Source: Rhodoferax sp.
GTDB taxonomy: Bacteria; Pseudomonadota; Gammaproteobacteria; Burkholderiales; Burkholderiaceae_C
Assembly: GCF_028689295.1 (NCBI RefSeq)
Contig: NZ_JAQTWL010000016.1
Location: 19,846 to 83,845, forward strand
DNA: 64,000 nucleotides
Direction of reading: 5' to 3'
The stretch's first letter is position 1. Each line of letters begins with the position of its first letter. This document shows positions 1 through 8,062 of this stretch, piece after piece. The position numbers and the translations under genes were made by a program. A model generated the notes under the pieces. It saw nothing but the letters and a program-made list of their open reading frames with translations. It was not told where the DNA came from and searched no databases.

Positions 1-668
1 ACCGTTATTCCAATTACCCGGACCGCGTCACAAAACTGCCGCAAGTAGGCGGTGGACTGGACCCCAACATCGAAGCCATCGTGGCGCTCAAGCCCGATGT
101 GGTGCTGATGGCCACCTCATCAAGAGTCGGCGAGCGTTTGCAGGCGCTGGGCATCAAGGTGGTGGCGCTGGAGCCCAAAAACCATGCCGATGTCAAGAGC
201 GTGCTGGCCACGCTGGGCGTGTTGCTGGGCACCAGCGCCGCGCCACAGGTCTGGCAGTCCATCGAGCTCAGCATGGCGTCTGCGGCGCAGTCGCTGCCTG
301 TGCGTATCAAGTCCAACCGGGTTTATTTCGAGGTCAACCGTGCGCCGTATGCGGCCGGTGAGGCATCGTTCATCGGCGAGACCCTGACGCGCCTCGGCGT
401 GCAGAATATCGTCCCTGCCAGTTTGGGGCCGTTTCCGCTGCTGAACCCGGAGTTCGTGGTGCGCGCCAACCCGGACGTGATCATGGTGGGTGACATCAAT
501 TTTGCCGGCATGGCGGGGCGCCCGGGTTGGGACAACGTTCGCGCCATTGCGCGCCAGCAGGTGTGCATCTTCACTCCGGCGCAGGCCGACGTGCTGGTAC
601 GGACCGGCCCGCGCATGGCCGAGGGTGCGCAGTTGATGGCGCAATGCCTGCGCAAGGTGCTGCCATGA
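1..668 (+). CDS. btuF: Cobalamin ABC transporter substrate-binding protein, BtuF-like (5' end outside window)
   Basis: The reading frame is open from base 3, so the N-terminus with its expected signal peptide lies upstream of the window; 221 residues are visible. The protein carries features of the BtuF/FecB-type periplasmic binding fold: VGGGLDPNIEAIVALKPD followed by VVLMATSSRV near the visible start, and a second lobe with NPEFVVRANPDVIMVG. It would bind vitamin B12 or a corrinoid in the periplasm and deliver it to BtuC. Its stop overlaps the btuC start as ATGA, and btuD, cobT, cobS and cobC follow. The family also includes siderophore and heme binders, so the B12 substrate is inferred from those neighbours. 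Confidence 0.85.
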   Translation, partial: RYSNYPDRVTKLPQVGGGLDPNIEAIVALKPDVVLMATSSRVGERLQALGIKVVALEPKNHADVKSVLATLGVLLGTSAAPQVWQSIELSMASAAQSLPVRIKSNRVYFEVNRAPYAAGEASFIGETLTRLGVQNIVPASLGPFPLLNPEFVVRANPDVIMVGDINFAGMAGRPGWDNVRAIARQQVCIFTPAQADVLVRTGPRMAEGAQLMAQCLRKVLP

Positions 669-1687
669 CCGATGTGGGCCGGCAACTGCGCCTTGCCTCC
701 AGACTGGAACTGGGTTTGCTGCTGGCCGGCCTGCTGTTGCTGCTGCTGGGCGCCAGTGTCGGCAGCACCGGCTTCGAGAGCGTGCTGCAGGCCTGGAGTG
801 ACCCGCTGGCGCTGCAAATCGTTTGGGACATCCGGCTGCCGCGCACGCTCGGTGCTTGGGCCGCCGGCGCCCTGCTGGGGTTGGCCGGCGCGCTGGCGCA
901 GGGCCTGTTTCGCAATCCGCTGGCCGACCCCTATTTGCTGGGCAGCGCCTCGGGCGCCTCGCTGGGCGTGGCGCTGGCGCTCATTCTGTTTGGCGTCTCG
1001 CCATTTGCTTCTGAGTGGCTTGTGCGCCTGGGGCTGACCGGCGCGGCGTTTGCCGGCGCGGTCGGCGCGGTGCTGCTCACGCTGGTGCTGGCGCAGGGCG
1101 TGCAGCACACGCTGCGCCTGTTGCTGGCCGGTGTCATCGTCGGTGTGGTGCTGGGCGCCATGACGTCGCTGGTCATGCTGATGAGCCCGGAGGTGATGCA
1201 ATCGATGCAGGCTTTCATGCTCGGCAGCACCGGTTTTGTCGGATGGAGCGCCTGGGTGCTGATGGTGCTGGTCTGGCTGGCCTGCATGGCGGTGGCCTGG
1301 CTGCTGAGCCCGGTGCTCGACGGTCTGTCGCTGGGCGAGGCCACCGCGGCCAGCCTGGGCCTGCCGCTGGCACAAATGCGCGCCTCCCTGGTCGCGGTGC
1401 TGGCGCTGGCCACGGGCGCGGCGGTGGCACAAACCGGCTTGATCGCCTTTGTCGGCCTGGCCGCGCCGCACCTGGTGCGCTCGGTCACCAAGACCACGCA
1501 TCGGCGCCTGATATTTCTGTCAAGTCTGATGGGTGGCGTGCTGCTGATGGCCGCCGACGTGCTGGCCCGCGGTTTGCTGGCGCCGCAGGAATTGCCGGTG
1601 GGGGTGCTCACCGCGGTGCTGGGCGGCGGCTATCTGCTGTGGCTGATGCAGCGCAGCACGCGCTCGGTTTCGGGCACCGGGTTATGA
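665..1687 (+). CDS. btuC: Cobalamin ABC transporter permease, FecCD family
   Basis: A 340-residue inner-membrane permease of the FecCD/BtuC family with about ten hydrophobic segments. Family signatures are visible: RLPRTLGAWAAGALLGLAGA followed by LFRNPLADPYLLG near residue 65-95, and GLIAFVGLAAPHLVR near residue 260. I chose the ATG at 665 because it overlaps the stop of the binding-protein gene (ATGA) and gives a normal length; the frame stays open upstream to 527 but that stretch does not look like protein. It forms the transport channel with BtuD. The ATGA junctions on both sides indicate translational coupling in one operon. Confidence 0.9.
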   Translation: MTDVGRQLRLASRLELGLLLAGLLLLLLGASVGSTGFESVLQAWSDPLALQIVWDIRLPRTLGAWAAGALLGLAGALAQGLFRNPLADPYLLGSASGASLGVALALILFGVSPFASEWLVRLGLTGAAFAGAVGAVLLTLVLAQGVQHTLRLLLAGVIVGVVLGAMTSLVMLMSPEVMQSMQAFMLGSTGFVGWSAWVLMVLVWLACMAVAWLLSPVLDGLSLGEATAASLGLPLAQMRASLVAVLALATGAAVAQTGLIAFVGLAAPHLVRSVTKTTHRRLIFLSSLMGGVLLMAADVLARGLLAPQELPVGVLTAVLGGGYLLWLMQRSTRSVSGTGL

Positions 1688-2460
1688 AAAACGCAATGGC
1701 TTATCAAGCGCTGCAGGCCGGCGGCATCAACGCCAGCCTGGGCCATGTCCCGATCCTGAAGGACATCGATCTGGCGCTGCCAGCCGGGCGCTGGTGCAGC
1801 ATCGTCGGCCCCAACGGGGCCGGCAAATCGACGCTGCTCAAGGTGCTGGCCCAACTGTTGCCACACACCGGCAGCGTCACCTTGCTGGGCCAGCCGCTTG
1901 CCACCCTGCCTGCCAGGGTGCGGGCGCAACAACTGGCCTGGCTGGGGCAGAACGAGGTCACCGGTGACGACCTGACCGTGTGGGACGTCGCCATGCTGGG
2001 CCGCCTGCCGCACCAGGCTTGGCTGGCTGCGCCCAGCGCTGCCGACCATGCCGCGGTCGAGCAAGCCTTGCGCGCCACCCAGGCCTGGGACTGGCGCGGA
2101 CGTACGCTGGGCCAGCTCTCGGGCGGCGAACGCCAGCGCGTGCTGCTGGCGCGCGCGCTGGCGGTGCAGGCACAGGTGCTGCTGATGGACGAACCGCTGG
2201 CCAACCTCGATCCGCCGCACCAGGCCGACTGGCTGCACATGGTGCGCGACCTGATTGCCCAGGGCAAGACCGTGGTCAGCGTGCTGCATGAAATCTCGAT
2301 GGCGCTGCATGCCGACGACATGCTCATCATGGCGGCCGGCCGCATCACGCACCAGGGTGCCTGCAGCGATGCCGCCACGCACCGGGCTCTGGAGACGGTG
2401 TTCGAAGGCCGCATTGCCATTCATGCGCTGGCCGGGCAGTGGCTGGCGTTGCCAAAATAA
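1684..2460 (+). CDS. btuD: Cobalamin ABC transporter ATP-binding protein
   Basis: A 258-residue ABC ATPase. Walker A (GPNGAGKST) is near residue 41, the signature LSGGERQRV near 144, and Walker B (VLLMDEPLANLDPP) near 166; an H-loop region follows (VVSVLHEISMALH). The start at 1684 overlaps the btuC stop by ATGA. It powers corrinoid import through BtuC. The stop codon lies inside a small inverted repeat (2454-2484) that shares 17 bases with one at 53301. FecE-type siderophore ATPases look similar, so the B12 assignment rests on the cobT neighbour. Confidence 0.88.
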   Translation: MKNAMAYQALQAGGINASLGHVPILKDIDLALPAGRWCSIVGPNGAGKSTLLKVLAQLLPHTGSVTLLGQPLATLPARVRAQQLAWLGQNEVTGDDLTVWDVAMLGRLPHQAWLAAPSAADHAAVEQALRATQAWDWRGRTLGQLSGGERQRVLLARALAVQAQVLLMDEPLANLDPPHQADWLHMVRDLIAQGKTVVSVLHEISMALHADDMLIMAAGRITHQGACSDAATHRALETVFEGRIAIHALAGQWLALPK

Positions 2461-2484
2461 TTGGAATCTGACCCCCATTATTTT
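2454..2484 (+). repeat. Small inverted repeat overlapping the btuD stop codon (dispersed 17-base motif, copy 1)
   Basis: Arms AAAATAAT (2454-2461) and ATTATTTT (2477-2484) are perfectly complementary, and the centre is TGGAATCTGACCCCC. The 17 bases AATTGGAATCTGACCCC (2459-2475) recur exactly at 53301-53317, where they again form a hairpin over a stop codon. It may act as a weak terminator or transcript-end hairpin, or be a dispersed REP-like element. I do not recognise a named family. Confidence 0.6.
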
Positions 2485-2497
2485 CCCAAGGAAAAAC

Positions 2498-3589
2498 ATG
2501 ACTTTTACTTTTCCCGAACTCGCAGATATTCGCTCGATCACTTTCACTCAAGCGCTGCAGCACAAAATTGATACCAAGACCAAGCCGTTGGGCTCCTTGG
2601 GACGGCTTGAGTCGCTGGCGCTGCAGCTCGGAGAAATATTGGGCGCCGACAGCCCGGTGCTCACAGCGCCGCAGCTGGTAGTGTTCGCCGGTGACCACGG
2701 CCTGGTGCGCCGCGGCGTCTCGGCTTACCCGAGCGACGTGAGCTGGCAGATGGTGGAAAACTTTCTGGCTGGTGGCGCAGCCGTGAGCGTGTTTTCAGGC
2801 GCCAACCAGATCGCGCTCACGGTGGTGGACTGCGGTGTCAAGCACGACTTTCTGGCGGGTTTGCCGGCCGGTGCCGCGCGCCCGGGCCTGCGGGTGTGCA
2901 AGGTGGCAGGGGCAGAACGCGGCACGGCCGACTCCAGCGAACAAGCCGCCATGACCGCGCTGCAATGCCGGCAAGCCATACAACACGGCATCGAATTGGT
3001 CAAAACCCTGCCCGGCAACGCGCTGTTGCTCGGTGAGATGGGCATTGGCAATACCTCGGCAGCGTCGCTGCTGCTGGCGCGTTTGGCAGGTCTTGATATT
3101 GAACTGTGCACCGGCGCCGGTACCGGCCTGGACGCCGCCGCCGTGCAGCGCAAAACTGCCATTTTGCGCGAGGTGCTGGCGCGCCACCCGCAGGCCACCG
3201 CGCCGCTGGACGCGCTGGCCGCCTTTGGCGGTTTCGAGATTGCCACCATGGTGGGTGCCGTGCTGCAAGCCGCGCACGAGCGCCGCGTGATCGTGGTGGA
3301 CGGATTTATTGCCAGCAGCGCGGTGCTGGTGGCGCACGCCTTGCAGCCGCTGGTGCTGCAACGCTGCGTGTTTGCGCATCGCTCCGGTGAACGCGGTCAC
3401 GAGTTCATGCTGCAACATCTGGGCGTGCAGGCGCTGCTGGACCTGGGGCTGCGCCTGGGTGAGGGTTCGGGGGCCGCGCTGGCCTGGCCGCTGCTGCAGG
3501 CCGCCTGCGCCATGCTGCGCGAGATGGCCAGTTTCGAGTCAGCCGGGGTGTCGGAAAAAACTGGAGCAGAGCCCGTGACAGTAGTTTGA
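2498..3589 (+). CDS. cobT: Nicotinate-nucleotide--dimethylbenzimidazole phosphoribosyltransferase
   Basis: A 363-residue CobT enzyme, normal for the family. It transfers phosphoribose from nicotinate mononucleotide to dimethylbenzimidazole, making alpha-ribazole phosphate for the lower ligand of cobalamin. Visible motifs are KTKPLGSLGRLE near the N-terminus, VVFAGDHGLV, the loop EMGIGNTSAAS, and the C-terminal LRLGEGSGAA, which holds the conserved catalytic glutamate. The ATG at 2498 was chosen because the family-like sequence starts there; upstream of it lies the btuD hairpin. It follows btuD on the same strand at 37 bases and works with CobS and CobC, encoded further on. Confidence 0.95.
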   Translation: MTFTFPELADIRSITFTQALQHKIDTKTKPLGSLGRLESLALQLGEILGADSPVLTAPQLVVFAGDHGLVRRGVSAYPSDVSWQMVENFLAGGAAVSVFSGANQIALTVVDCGVKHDFLAGLPAGAARPGLRVCKVAGAERGTADSSEQAAMTALQCRQAIQHGIELVKTLPGNALLLGEMGIGNTSAASLLLARLAGLDIELCTGAGTGLDAAAVQRKTAILREVLARHPQATAPLDALAAFGGFEIATMVGAVLQAAHERRVIVVDGFIASSAVLVAHALQPLVLQRCVFAHRSGERGHEFMLQHLGVQALLDLGLRLGEGSGAALAWPLLQAACAMLREMASFESAGVSEKTGAEPVTVV

Positions 3590-3618
3590 GTTGTCGCTTG
3601 GCAGCTTGCGCGCCATGC

Positions 3619-4377
3619 TCATGGCTGTTGAATTTCCAGCATAACCTCGTTGCGCCGGAACATCGGCAGCGTCCAGGGCGGGTTGTAGCGTGCCAGTTGC
3701 GGGCTACCAAGGGTTTTGATTTTTTTGTCTGCCAGCCAGGCCACCAGTTCGTCAGTTTTACGCTGAACGCGGGCTTCTGTGTTGAACCCGGAGTAGCGCA
3801 GCACCGCCCAGGTTTTGGCTGGCACCTCGCGCAGGCTCACCGCCGGATTGTTAGGCTTGGGCAGGCCGGCCAGCGTGTACTGGCTGGGCATCACAAAATG
3901 CATGCGCCAACGGCTTGCACCTTGCAGGGCGGGCAGGCCGGTGCTGCCGGCAGTCTGGCTGACCAGCGGTTCCATGGCCACCGGCGCCGTCATGGCGATT
4001 TTTTGTGACGCAGGGGCCACCGGCTCCATCGTCACCGGCGCGGTCATGGCAATCTTTTCGGACGCGGCGTCCGGGCTTGGCACCACCGACTGGTTGTTGC
4101 CAAAAATATAGTCGGCAATCGCCCTGAAGCCCTTGCCGGAGGCCGCTTCCATGTCGCCTTCCACCGTGGTTTCGGCCACCACGAACGCCGGGTAGCGGCG
4201 CAGCTCGATGTTTCCTTGTTGGGACAAGAGTTCAAATTGGGGTTCTTCTGTGGCCATGACGGCACCTCCAGGCAGCACCAGTGCCGCCAACAATGTCAAT
4301 CGGAGGCTGGTGGACAATCCCAGCCTGTATCGCGCCAGAGTGCGCCACCCTGTCCTGGTTGATTTCAATGCCTTCAT
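3619..4377 (-). CDS. SOUL heme-binding family protein, probably exported
   Basis: A 252-residue protein of the SOUL/HBP heme-binding family, recognisable from FELLSQQGNIELRRYPAFVV, DYIFGNN, two EKIAMTAPV-type motifs and LREVPAKTWAVLRYSG. Residues about 15-42 are hydrophobic and end in a signal-peptidase-like site before ATEEPQ, so it is probably periplasmic. Residues about 107-142 are two consecutive 18-residue units (SEKIAMTAPVTMEPVAPA and a close copy), corresponding to 54-base units at 3968-4075. The gene sits on the minus strand between cobT and cobS. Its ATG at 4377 overlaps the cobS start by ten bases, so the true start may lie further in. A tetrapyrrole-binding role fits the neighbourhood but is inferred. 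Confidence 0.8.
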   Translation of the reverse strand: MKALKSTRTGWRTLARYRLGLSTSLRLTLLAALVLPGGAVMATEEPQFELLSQQGNIELRRYPAFVVAETTVEGDMEAASGKGFRAIADYIFGNNQSVVPSPDAASEKIAMTAPVTMEPVAPASQKIAMTAPVAMEPLVSQTAGSTGLPALQGASRWRMHFVMPSQYTLAGLPKPNNPAVSLREVPAKTWAVLRYSGFNTEARVQRKTDELVAWLADKKIKTLGSPQLARYNPPWTLPMFRRNEVMLEIQQP

Positions 4378-5222
4378 TTTTGCTTCAATTCTTTCGCCAC
4401 TATTTGTTGAGTCTGCAGTTTTTCACCCGCATACCGGTCACCGGACGCTTGGCGGAGTGGGTGGGTTACAGCCCCACCATGTTACGTGCCAGCGCCGGTC
4501 ATTTCCCGGGTGTGGGCATTCTGCTGGGCGCTGTGCTGGCGCTGTTCACGGCCGGGCTGTTGGCATGGCTGCCGCCCACCGGTTCGGCGCCGCTGGTGGC
4601 GGCCGCACTCGGTACGGCGCTGGGAGTGTTACTGACTGGCGCGTTTCACGAGGACGGGCTGGCCGACGTGGCCGATGGTCTGGGCGGCAGTGCCGACCGC
4701 GACCGGGCTTTGCTCATCATGAAAGACTCGCGCGTCGGCGCTTTTGGCGCCATTGCCGTGATGCTGGTGCTGCTGTGCAAGGTGACGCTGCTGGCGCTTT
4801 TGGGCGACATCAGCGCGCCACTGCTGGTGGCGGCGCTGTTTGTGGCGCACGTGGTCTCGCGCACCTGGCCACTGCTTACCATCCGCTTGCTGGCGCATGT
4901 GGGCGATGCGGCGGGGTCCAGGTCAAAACCGCTGGCCGATCAAATCAGCGGGTTAGCCCTGCGCACGGGCTTGATCTGGTGCCTGTTGGCGCTGATCCTG
5001 ACGGTTTCTGTGCAGGCGGCCACTGATTTTGTCGCCATCGACATGACCGATGAAGGCTTGCTGCTTGCCTTGTTGAACGCCTTAATGGCTTCTTTGGTGG
5101 CTTGGGCCGTGATGGCGCGCTGGTTCTGGCGGCGCCTGGGTGGCTTCACCGGCGACTGCCTGGGGGCCACTCAACAGGTCTGCGAAGTCGCCTTTTACTT
5201 GGGGCTGGGGTTGAGCCTGTGA
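4368..5222 (+). CDS. cobS: Adenosylcobinamide-GDP ribazoletransferase (cobalamin synthase)
   Basis: A 284-residue integral membrane enzyme that joins adenosylcobinamide-GDP and alpha-ribazole to make adenosylcobalamin. It starts with the family-typical FFRHYLLSLQFFTRIPV, and the acidic motif FHEDGLADVADGLGGS followed by LLIMKDSRVGAFGA is the family signature; several hydrophobic helices follow. The ATG at 4368 fits the homologous N-terminus, although the frame is open upstream to 4281. A downstream TTG is possible. The gene is followed by cobC, whose GTG start overlaps its stop. No cobU/cobP is visible, so that step must be encoded elsewhere. Confidence 0.93.
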   Translation: MPSFLLQFFRHYLLSLQFFTRIPVTGRLAEWVGYSPTMLRASAGHFPGVGILLGAVLALFTAGLLAWLPPTGSAPLVAAALGTALGVLLTGAFHEDGLADVADGLGGSADRDRALLIMKDSRVGAFGAIAVMLVLLCKVTLLALLGDISAPLLVAALFVAHVVSRTWPLLTIRLLAHVGDAAGSRSKPLADQISGLALRTGLIWCLLALILTVSVQAATDFVAIDMTDEGLLLALLNALMASLVAWAVMARWFWRRLGGFTGDCLGATQQVCEVAFYLGLGLSL

Positions 5223-5797
5223 TCTGGCTGATGCGCCATGCGCAGCCCCTGATTGCACCCGGTATTTGCTACGGCGCGCTGGATGTGCCCGCCGATGCAG
5301 CTGCCACGCAGCAGGCGGCGCAAGGCCTGGCGGACCGTCTGCCGACCGGGGCGAGTGTTCTGGTGTCGCCGCTACAGCGCTGCCAGCAACTGGCTCAAGC
5401 CCTGGAAGTTTTGCGACCCGATGTGCGCTTTGGCACCGACCAGCGGCTGAGTGAGATGAACTTTGGCAGTTGGGAGGGCCAGCGCTGGGACGCTTTGCCT
5501 CCCGACGCTTTTGATGCCTGGATCAGTGACTTCTGGCGCCACCCCGTCGGTGGCGGCGAGTGTGTGGCCGACTTCATGGGCCGCGTCGCAGCGGTGTGGG
5601 ATGCAGCTACGGCCGCCTGCCTGGTCGATGTGCCGCTGGTCTGGATCACCCATGCCGGTGTGATTCGGGCAGCCCGTTCGATCGCGTCTGGCCAGCGCGA
5701 GGTGCATGCGGCGGCCGATTGGCCAGCGGCTGCGCCCGGTTACGGGCAGTGCTGGCGTTACCAGGCGCCTTGCAACTGGCAGGAAGATGCCTGTTGA
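5219..5797 (+). CDS. cobC: Alpha-ribazole phosphatase / histidine phosphatase family protein
   Basis: A 192-residue histidine phosphatase. The catalytic motif is near the N-terminus (IWLMRHAQP), followed by EMNFGSWEGQRWDALP and a second histidine in WITHAGVIRAAR. In this position it would dephosphorylate alpha-ribazole phosphate, the last step before CobS. I chose the GTG at 5219 because it overlaps the cobS stop and places the motif at the usual distance from the start; the ATG at 5231 is an alternative. The overlap suggests translational coupling. The substrate is inferred from the location, since the fold is shared with phosphoglycerate mutases. Confidence 0.88.
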   Translation: MIWLMRHAQPLIAPGICYGALDVPADAAATQQAAQGLADRLPTGASVLVSPLQRCQQLAQALEVLRPDVRFGTDQRLSEMNFGSWEGQRWDALPPDAFDAWISDFWRHPVGGGECVADFMGRVAAVWDAATAACLVDVPLVWITHAGVIRAARSIASGQREVHAAADWPAAAPGYGQCWRYQAPCNWQEDAC

Positions 5798-6120
5798 CTT
5801 TTGCGTAATCCGCAGCGCGCATTGGGTATCTGACTGCGCTCATGTCCCCCGGCTCGGGCTTGCGCCCGAACCTCCTCCTTTACTTCGCTCCTTCAGACAC
5901 CCAACGCACGCTGCTCGGGTTATCTGCGCGTCATCCGGGTTAGCCGGTATTCATGCTTCGAACACCAGAGTGGTCCAGGCCATGCGGGCCAAGGCGGGTG
6001 ACCGATGTCGCAAAGCGAAGCGCGTCTGAGGCCGCCTGCCTTGGCCCGCATGGCCCATCCCAAGCGCCAAGCGGCCACTCATTCCAATCGCCAATCATCA
6101 AGCCATCAATGAATGCGCCA
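5798..6120. other. Intergenic region without a gene, containing a long inverted repeat
   Basis: 323 bases between convergent cobC and nth. The left part is the structured repeat described separately (5812-5914). The remainder (5915-6120) shows no coding pattern that resembles a known protein and no convincing terminator. Confidence 0.6.
5812..5914. repeat. Structured intergenic repeat, copy 1 (long arms, conserved core)
   Basis: The left arm GCAGCGCGCATTGGGTATCT (from 5812) pairs with the right arm at 5893-5914, with 19 of 22 positions complementary. Between them lie TGTCCCCCGG (5843-5852), an inner perfect hairpin TCGGGC-TTGC-GCCCGA (5854-5869), and CCTCCTCCTTTAC (5871-5883). The same core with completely different arms is present at 44916-44995. 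On the minus strand the core reads GTAAAGGAGGAGG, which looks like a strong ribosome-binding sequence. Confidence 0.75.
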
Positions 6121-6771
6121 TCAACTCCGGCTTTTTGGCTGCGGTGTTTTGTCCTTGAAATCGCAATACGGCGCCACCGCGCATTGCCAGCATTGCGGCG
6201 TTCGCGCCTGGCAGACGTAGCGGCCCAGCAAGATCAGCCAGTGGTGGGCGTGCATCCGGTAGGGCTCGGGAATGCGCTTGAGCAGTTTCATTTCGACCTC
6301 AAGCGGCGTCTTGCCAGGCGCCAGCCCGGTGCGGTTGCTGACCCGAAAGATGTGCGTGTCCACCGCCATGGTCGGCTCGCCAAAGGCCACGTTGAGCACC
6401 ACATTGGCCGTTTTGCGGCCCACGCCGGGCAGCGTTTCCAGCGCCTCGCGCGTGCGCGGCACTTCGCCGTTGTATCGATCCACCAGGATCTGGCAGGTTT
6501 GCAGCAGGTGTTTGGCTTTGCTGTGGTACAGGCCGATGGTCTTGATGTAACGCTCCAGACCTTCCAGGCCCAGTGCCAGCATTTTTTGTGGCGTGTTGGC
6601 CACCAGGAACAGGCTTTGCGTGGCCTTGTTGACGCTCACATCGGTGGCCTGGGCCGACAGCAGCACGGCGGTCAGAAGTTCAAACACGCTGCTGTATTTC
6701 AGCTCGGTTTGTGGCGCCGGGTTGGCTGCGGCCAGGGTGGCAAAAAAATGGTCGATGGTGTGGGTGTTCAT
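6121..6771 (-). CDS. nth: Endonuclease III
   Basis: A 216-residue DNA glycosylase/AP lyase of base-excision repair that removes oxidised pyrimidines. The helix-hairpin-helix with the catalytic lysine is visible (LPGVGRKTANVVLN), followed by the catalytic aspartate in MAVDTHIFRVSNR. The C-terminal 4Fe-4S cluster is intact as CX6CX2CX5C (CQARTPQCWQCAVAPYC). The ATG at 6771 matches the usual N-terminus and length; the frame continues far upstream as non-homologous sequence. It is divergent from the aminotransferase gene at 6835, with 63 bases between the starts. Confidence 0.96.
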   Translation of the reverse strand: MNTHTIDHFFATLAAANPAPQTELKYSSVFELLTAVLLSAQATDVSVNKATQSLFLVANTPQKMLALGLEGLERYIKTIGLYHSKAKHLLQTCQILVDRYNGEVPRTREALETLPGVGRKTANVVLNVAFGEPTMAVDTHIFRVSNRTGLAPGKTPLEVEMKLLKRIPEPYRMHAHHWLILLGRYVCQARTPQCWQCAVAPYCDFKDKTPQPKSRS

Positions 6772-6834
6772 GGCTTCATTCGCGTGGGTTGAATCTCGGT
6801 GACAATTTGACCTCCATTCATCCGAGCTTATCCC

Positions 6835-8022
6835 ATGCAATTCGCCACCCGACTCGACGCCATCGAAACCTCCGCCATCCGCGAGCTGTTCAAGCTGTTG
6901 GGCAAGCCCGGCATCATCAGCTTTGCCGGCGGTTTTCCCGACCCCGCGTTGTTCGACGCGGAAGGCATTGCCAGGTCCAGCGCGGCGGTGCTGGCCTGCA
7001 ACCCGGGCCCGGTGCTGCAATACGGCGCCACGGAGGGCTATCAGCCACTGCGCGAAGGCATCAGCAGCTTCATGGCCGGCAAGGGTAGCACGGTGGCCCC
7101 AGATGGATTGATCGTCACCACCGGCAGCCAGCAGGCGCTCGACCTGATCGGCAAGACCATGATCTCGCCCGGCGACACCGTGATTGTGGAAGCGCCCACT
7201 TTCCTCGCCACCATCCAGTGTTTCCGGCTCTATGGCGCACACATCATCGGCGCGCCGATCGATGCCGACGGCGTCGATGTGGACAAGCTCGAAGCCCTGA
7301 TCGAGGAGCACAAGCCCAAACTGGTCTATCTGATCCCCACCTTCGGCAACCCGAGTGGCGCCACCCTGAGCCTGGCACGGCGCAAGCGAATTCTGGAAAT
7401 TGCCGCACGCACCCAGACGCTGATCGTGGAAGACGATCCCTATGGCGAGCTGTACTTCGATGCACCGCCGCCACCGAGCCTGCTGGCGCTAAGCGACGAC
7501 GTTCCCGGCAGCCGCGACTGGCTGGCGCACTGTGGCAGTTTCAGCAAAATCCTGAGCCCCGGCCTGCGCGTTGGCTGGCTGATTGCGCCGCCCGAACTGC
7601 TGGCCAAGGCCACCATGTGCAAGCAATTCAGCGACGCCCACACCAGCAACTTGACGCAGGCCATTTGCGCCCACTACCTCACCTTGAACCGCTTGGGCGG
7701 TGCGCTGGCCGTGGTGCGCAAAACCTACGCCGAGCGCGCGCGCGTGATGGCTGAGTCGCTGCGCCGGGAATTGGGTGATGCCATCGCCTTCAACCAGCCG
7801 CAAGGCGGCATGTTTTTCTGGGCCAGGCTCACCGGCGCCCATGGCAAGCCGGCCAACGCCGCCGAATTTGCCAAGCGCGCCATCGACAAGCTGGTGGCCT
7901 TTGTGCCCGGCGCGCCGTTCTACGCGCACGACCCCGACCTGGCCACGCTGCGCCTGAGTTTTGCCACTGCCGATGTGGCCAAGATCGAAGAAGGTATTGC
8001 GCGGCTGGGGCGAGCGCTCTGA
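6835..8022 (+). CDS. PLP-dependent aminotransferase, class I/II (2-aminoadipate/MocR-like branch)
   Basis: A 395-residue fold-type I aminotransferase. The N-terminus (IRELFKLLGKPGIISFAGGF) and ITTGSQQALDLIGK are typical of the LysN/AAT-like subgroup. The PLP-binding region includes VEDDPYGELYF and the Schiff-base lysine in HCGSFSKILSPGLRVGW. No DNA-binding domain is attached, so it is an enzyme and not a MocR regulator. The amino donor cannot be told from sequence; candidates are aromatic, branched-chain or 2-aminoadipate substrates. It is divergent from nth and followed by the GGDEF gene after 40 bases. Confidence 0.88.
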   Translation: MQFATRLDAIETSAIRELFKLLGKPGIISFAGGFPDPALFDAEGIARSSAAVLACNPGPVLQYGATEGYQPLREGISSFMAGKGSTVAPDGLIVTTGSQQALDLIGKTMISPGDTVIVEAPTFLATIQCFRLYGAHIIGAPIDADGVDVDKLEALIEEHKPKLVYLIPTFGNPSGATLSLARRKRILEIAARTQTLIVEDDPYGELYFDAPPPPSLLALSDDVPGSRDWLAHCGSFSKILSPGLRVGWLIAPPELLAKATMCKQFSDAHTSNLTQAICAHYLTLNRLGGALAVVRKTYAERARVMAESLRRELGDAIAFNQPQGGMFFWARLTGAHGKPANAAEFAKRAIDKLVAFVPGAPFYAHDPDLATLRLSFATADVAKIEEGIARLGRAL

Positions 8023-8062
8023 GAGCTTGATTTGATTTCTGAAATCCTGCCGGGGGAAAAAC

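Noticed and set aside
2461..2497. Cobalamin riboswitch in front of cobT
   Set aside because: The gap is only 37 bases and is taken up by a small hairpin; any riboswitch would have to lie upstream of the window before btuF.
5953..6792. Plus-strand open frame across the cobC-nth gap and the nth gene
   Set aside because: The part over nth is antisense shadow and the rest is the intergenic repeat region; there is no ribosome-binding site or family similarity.
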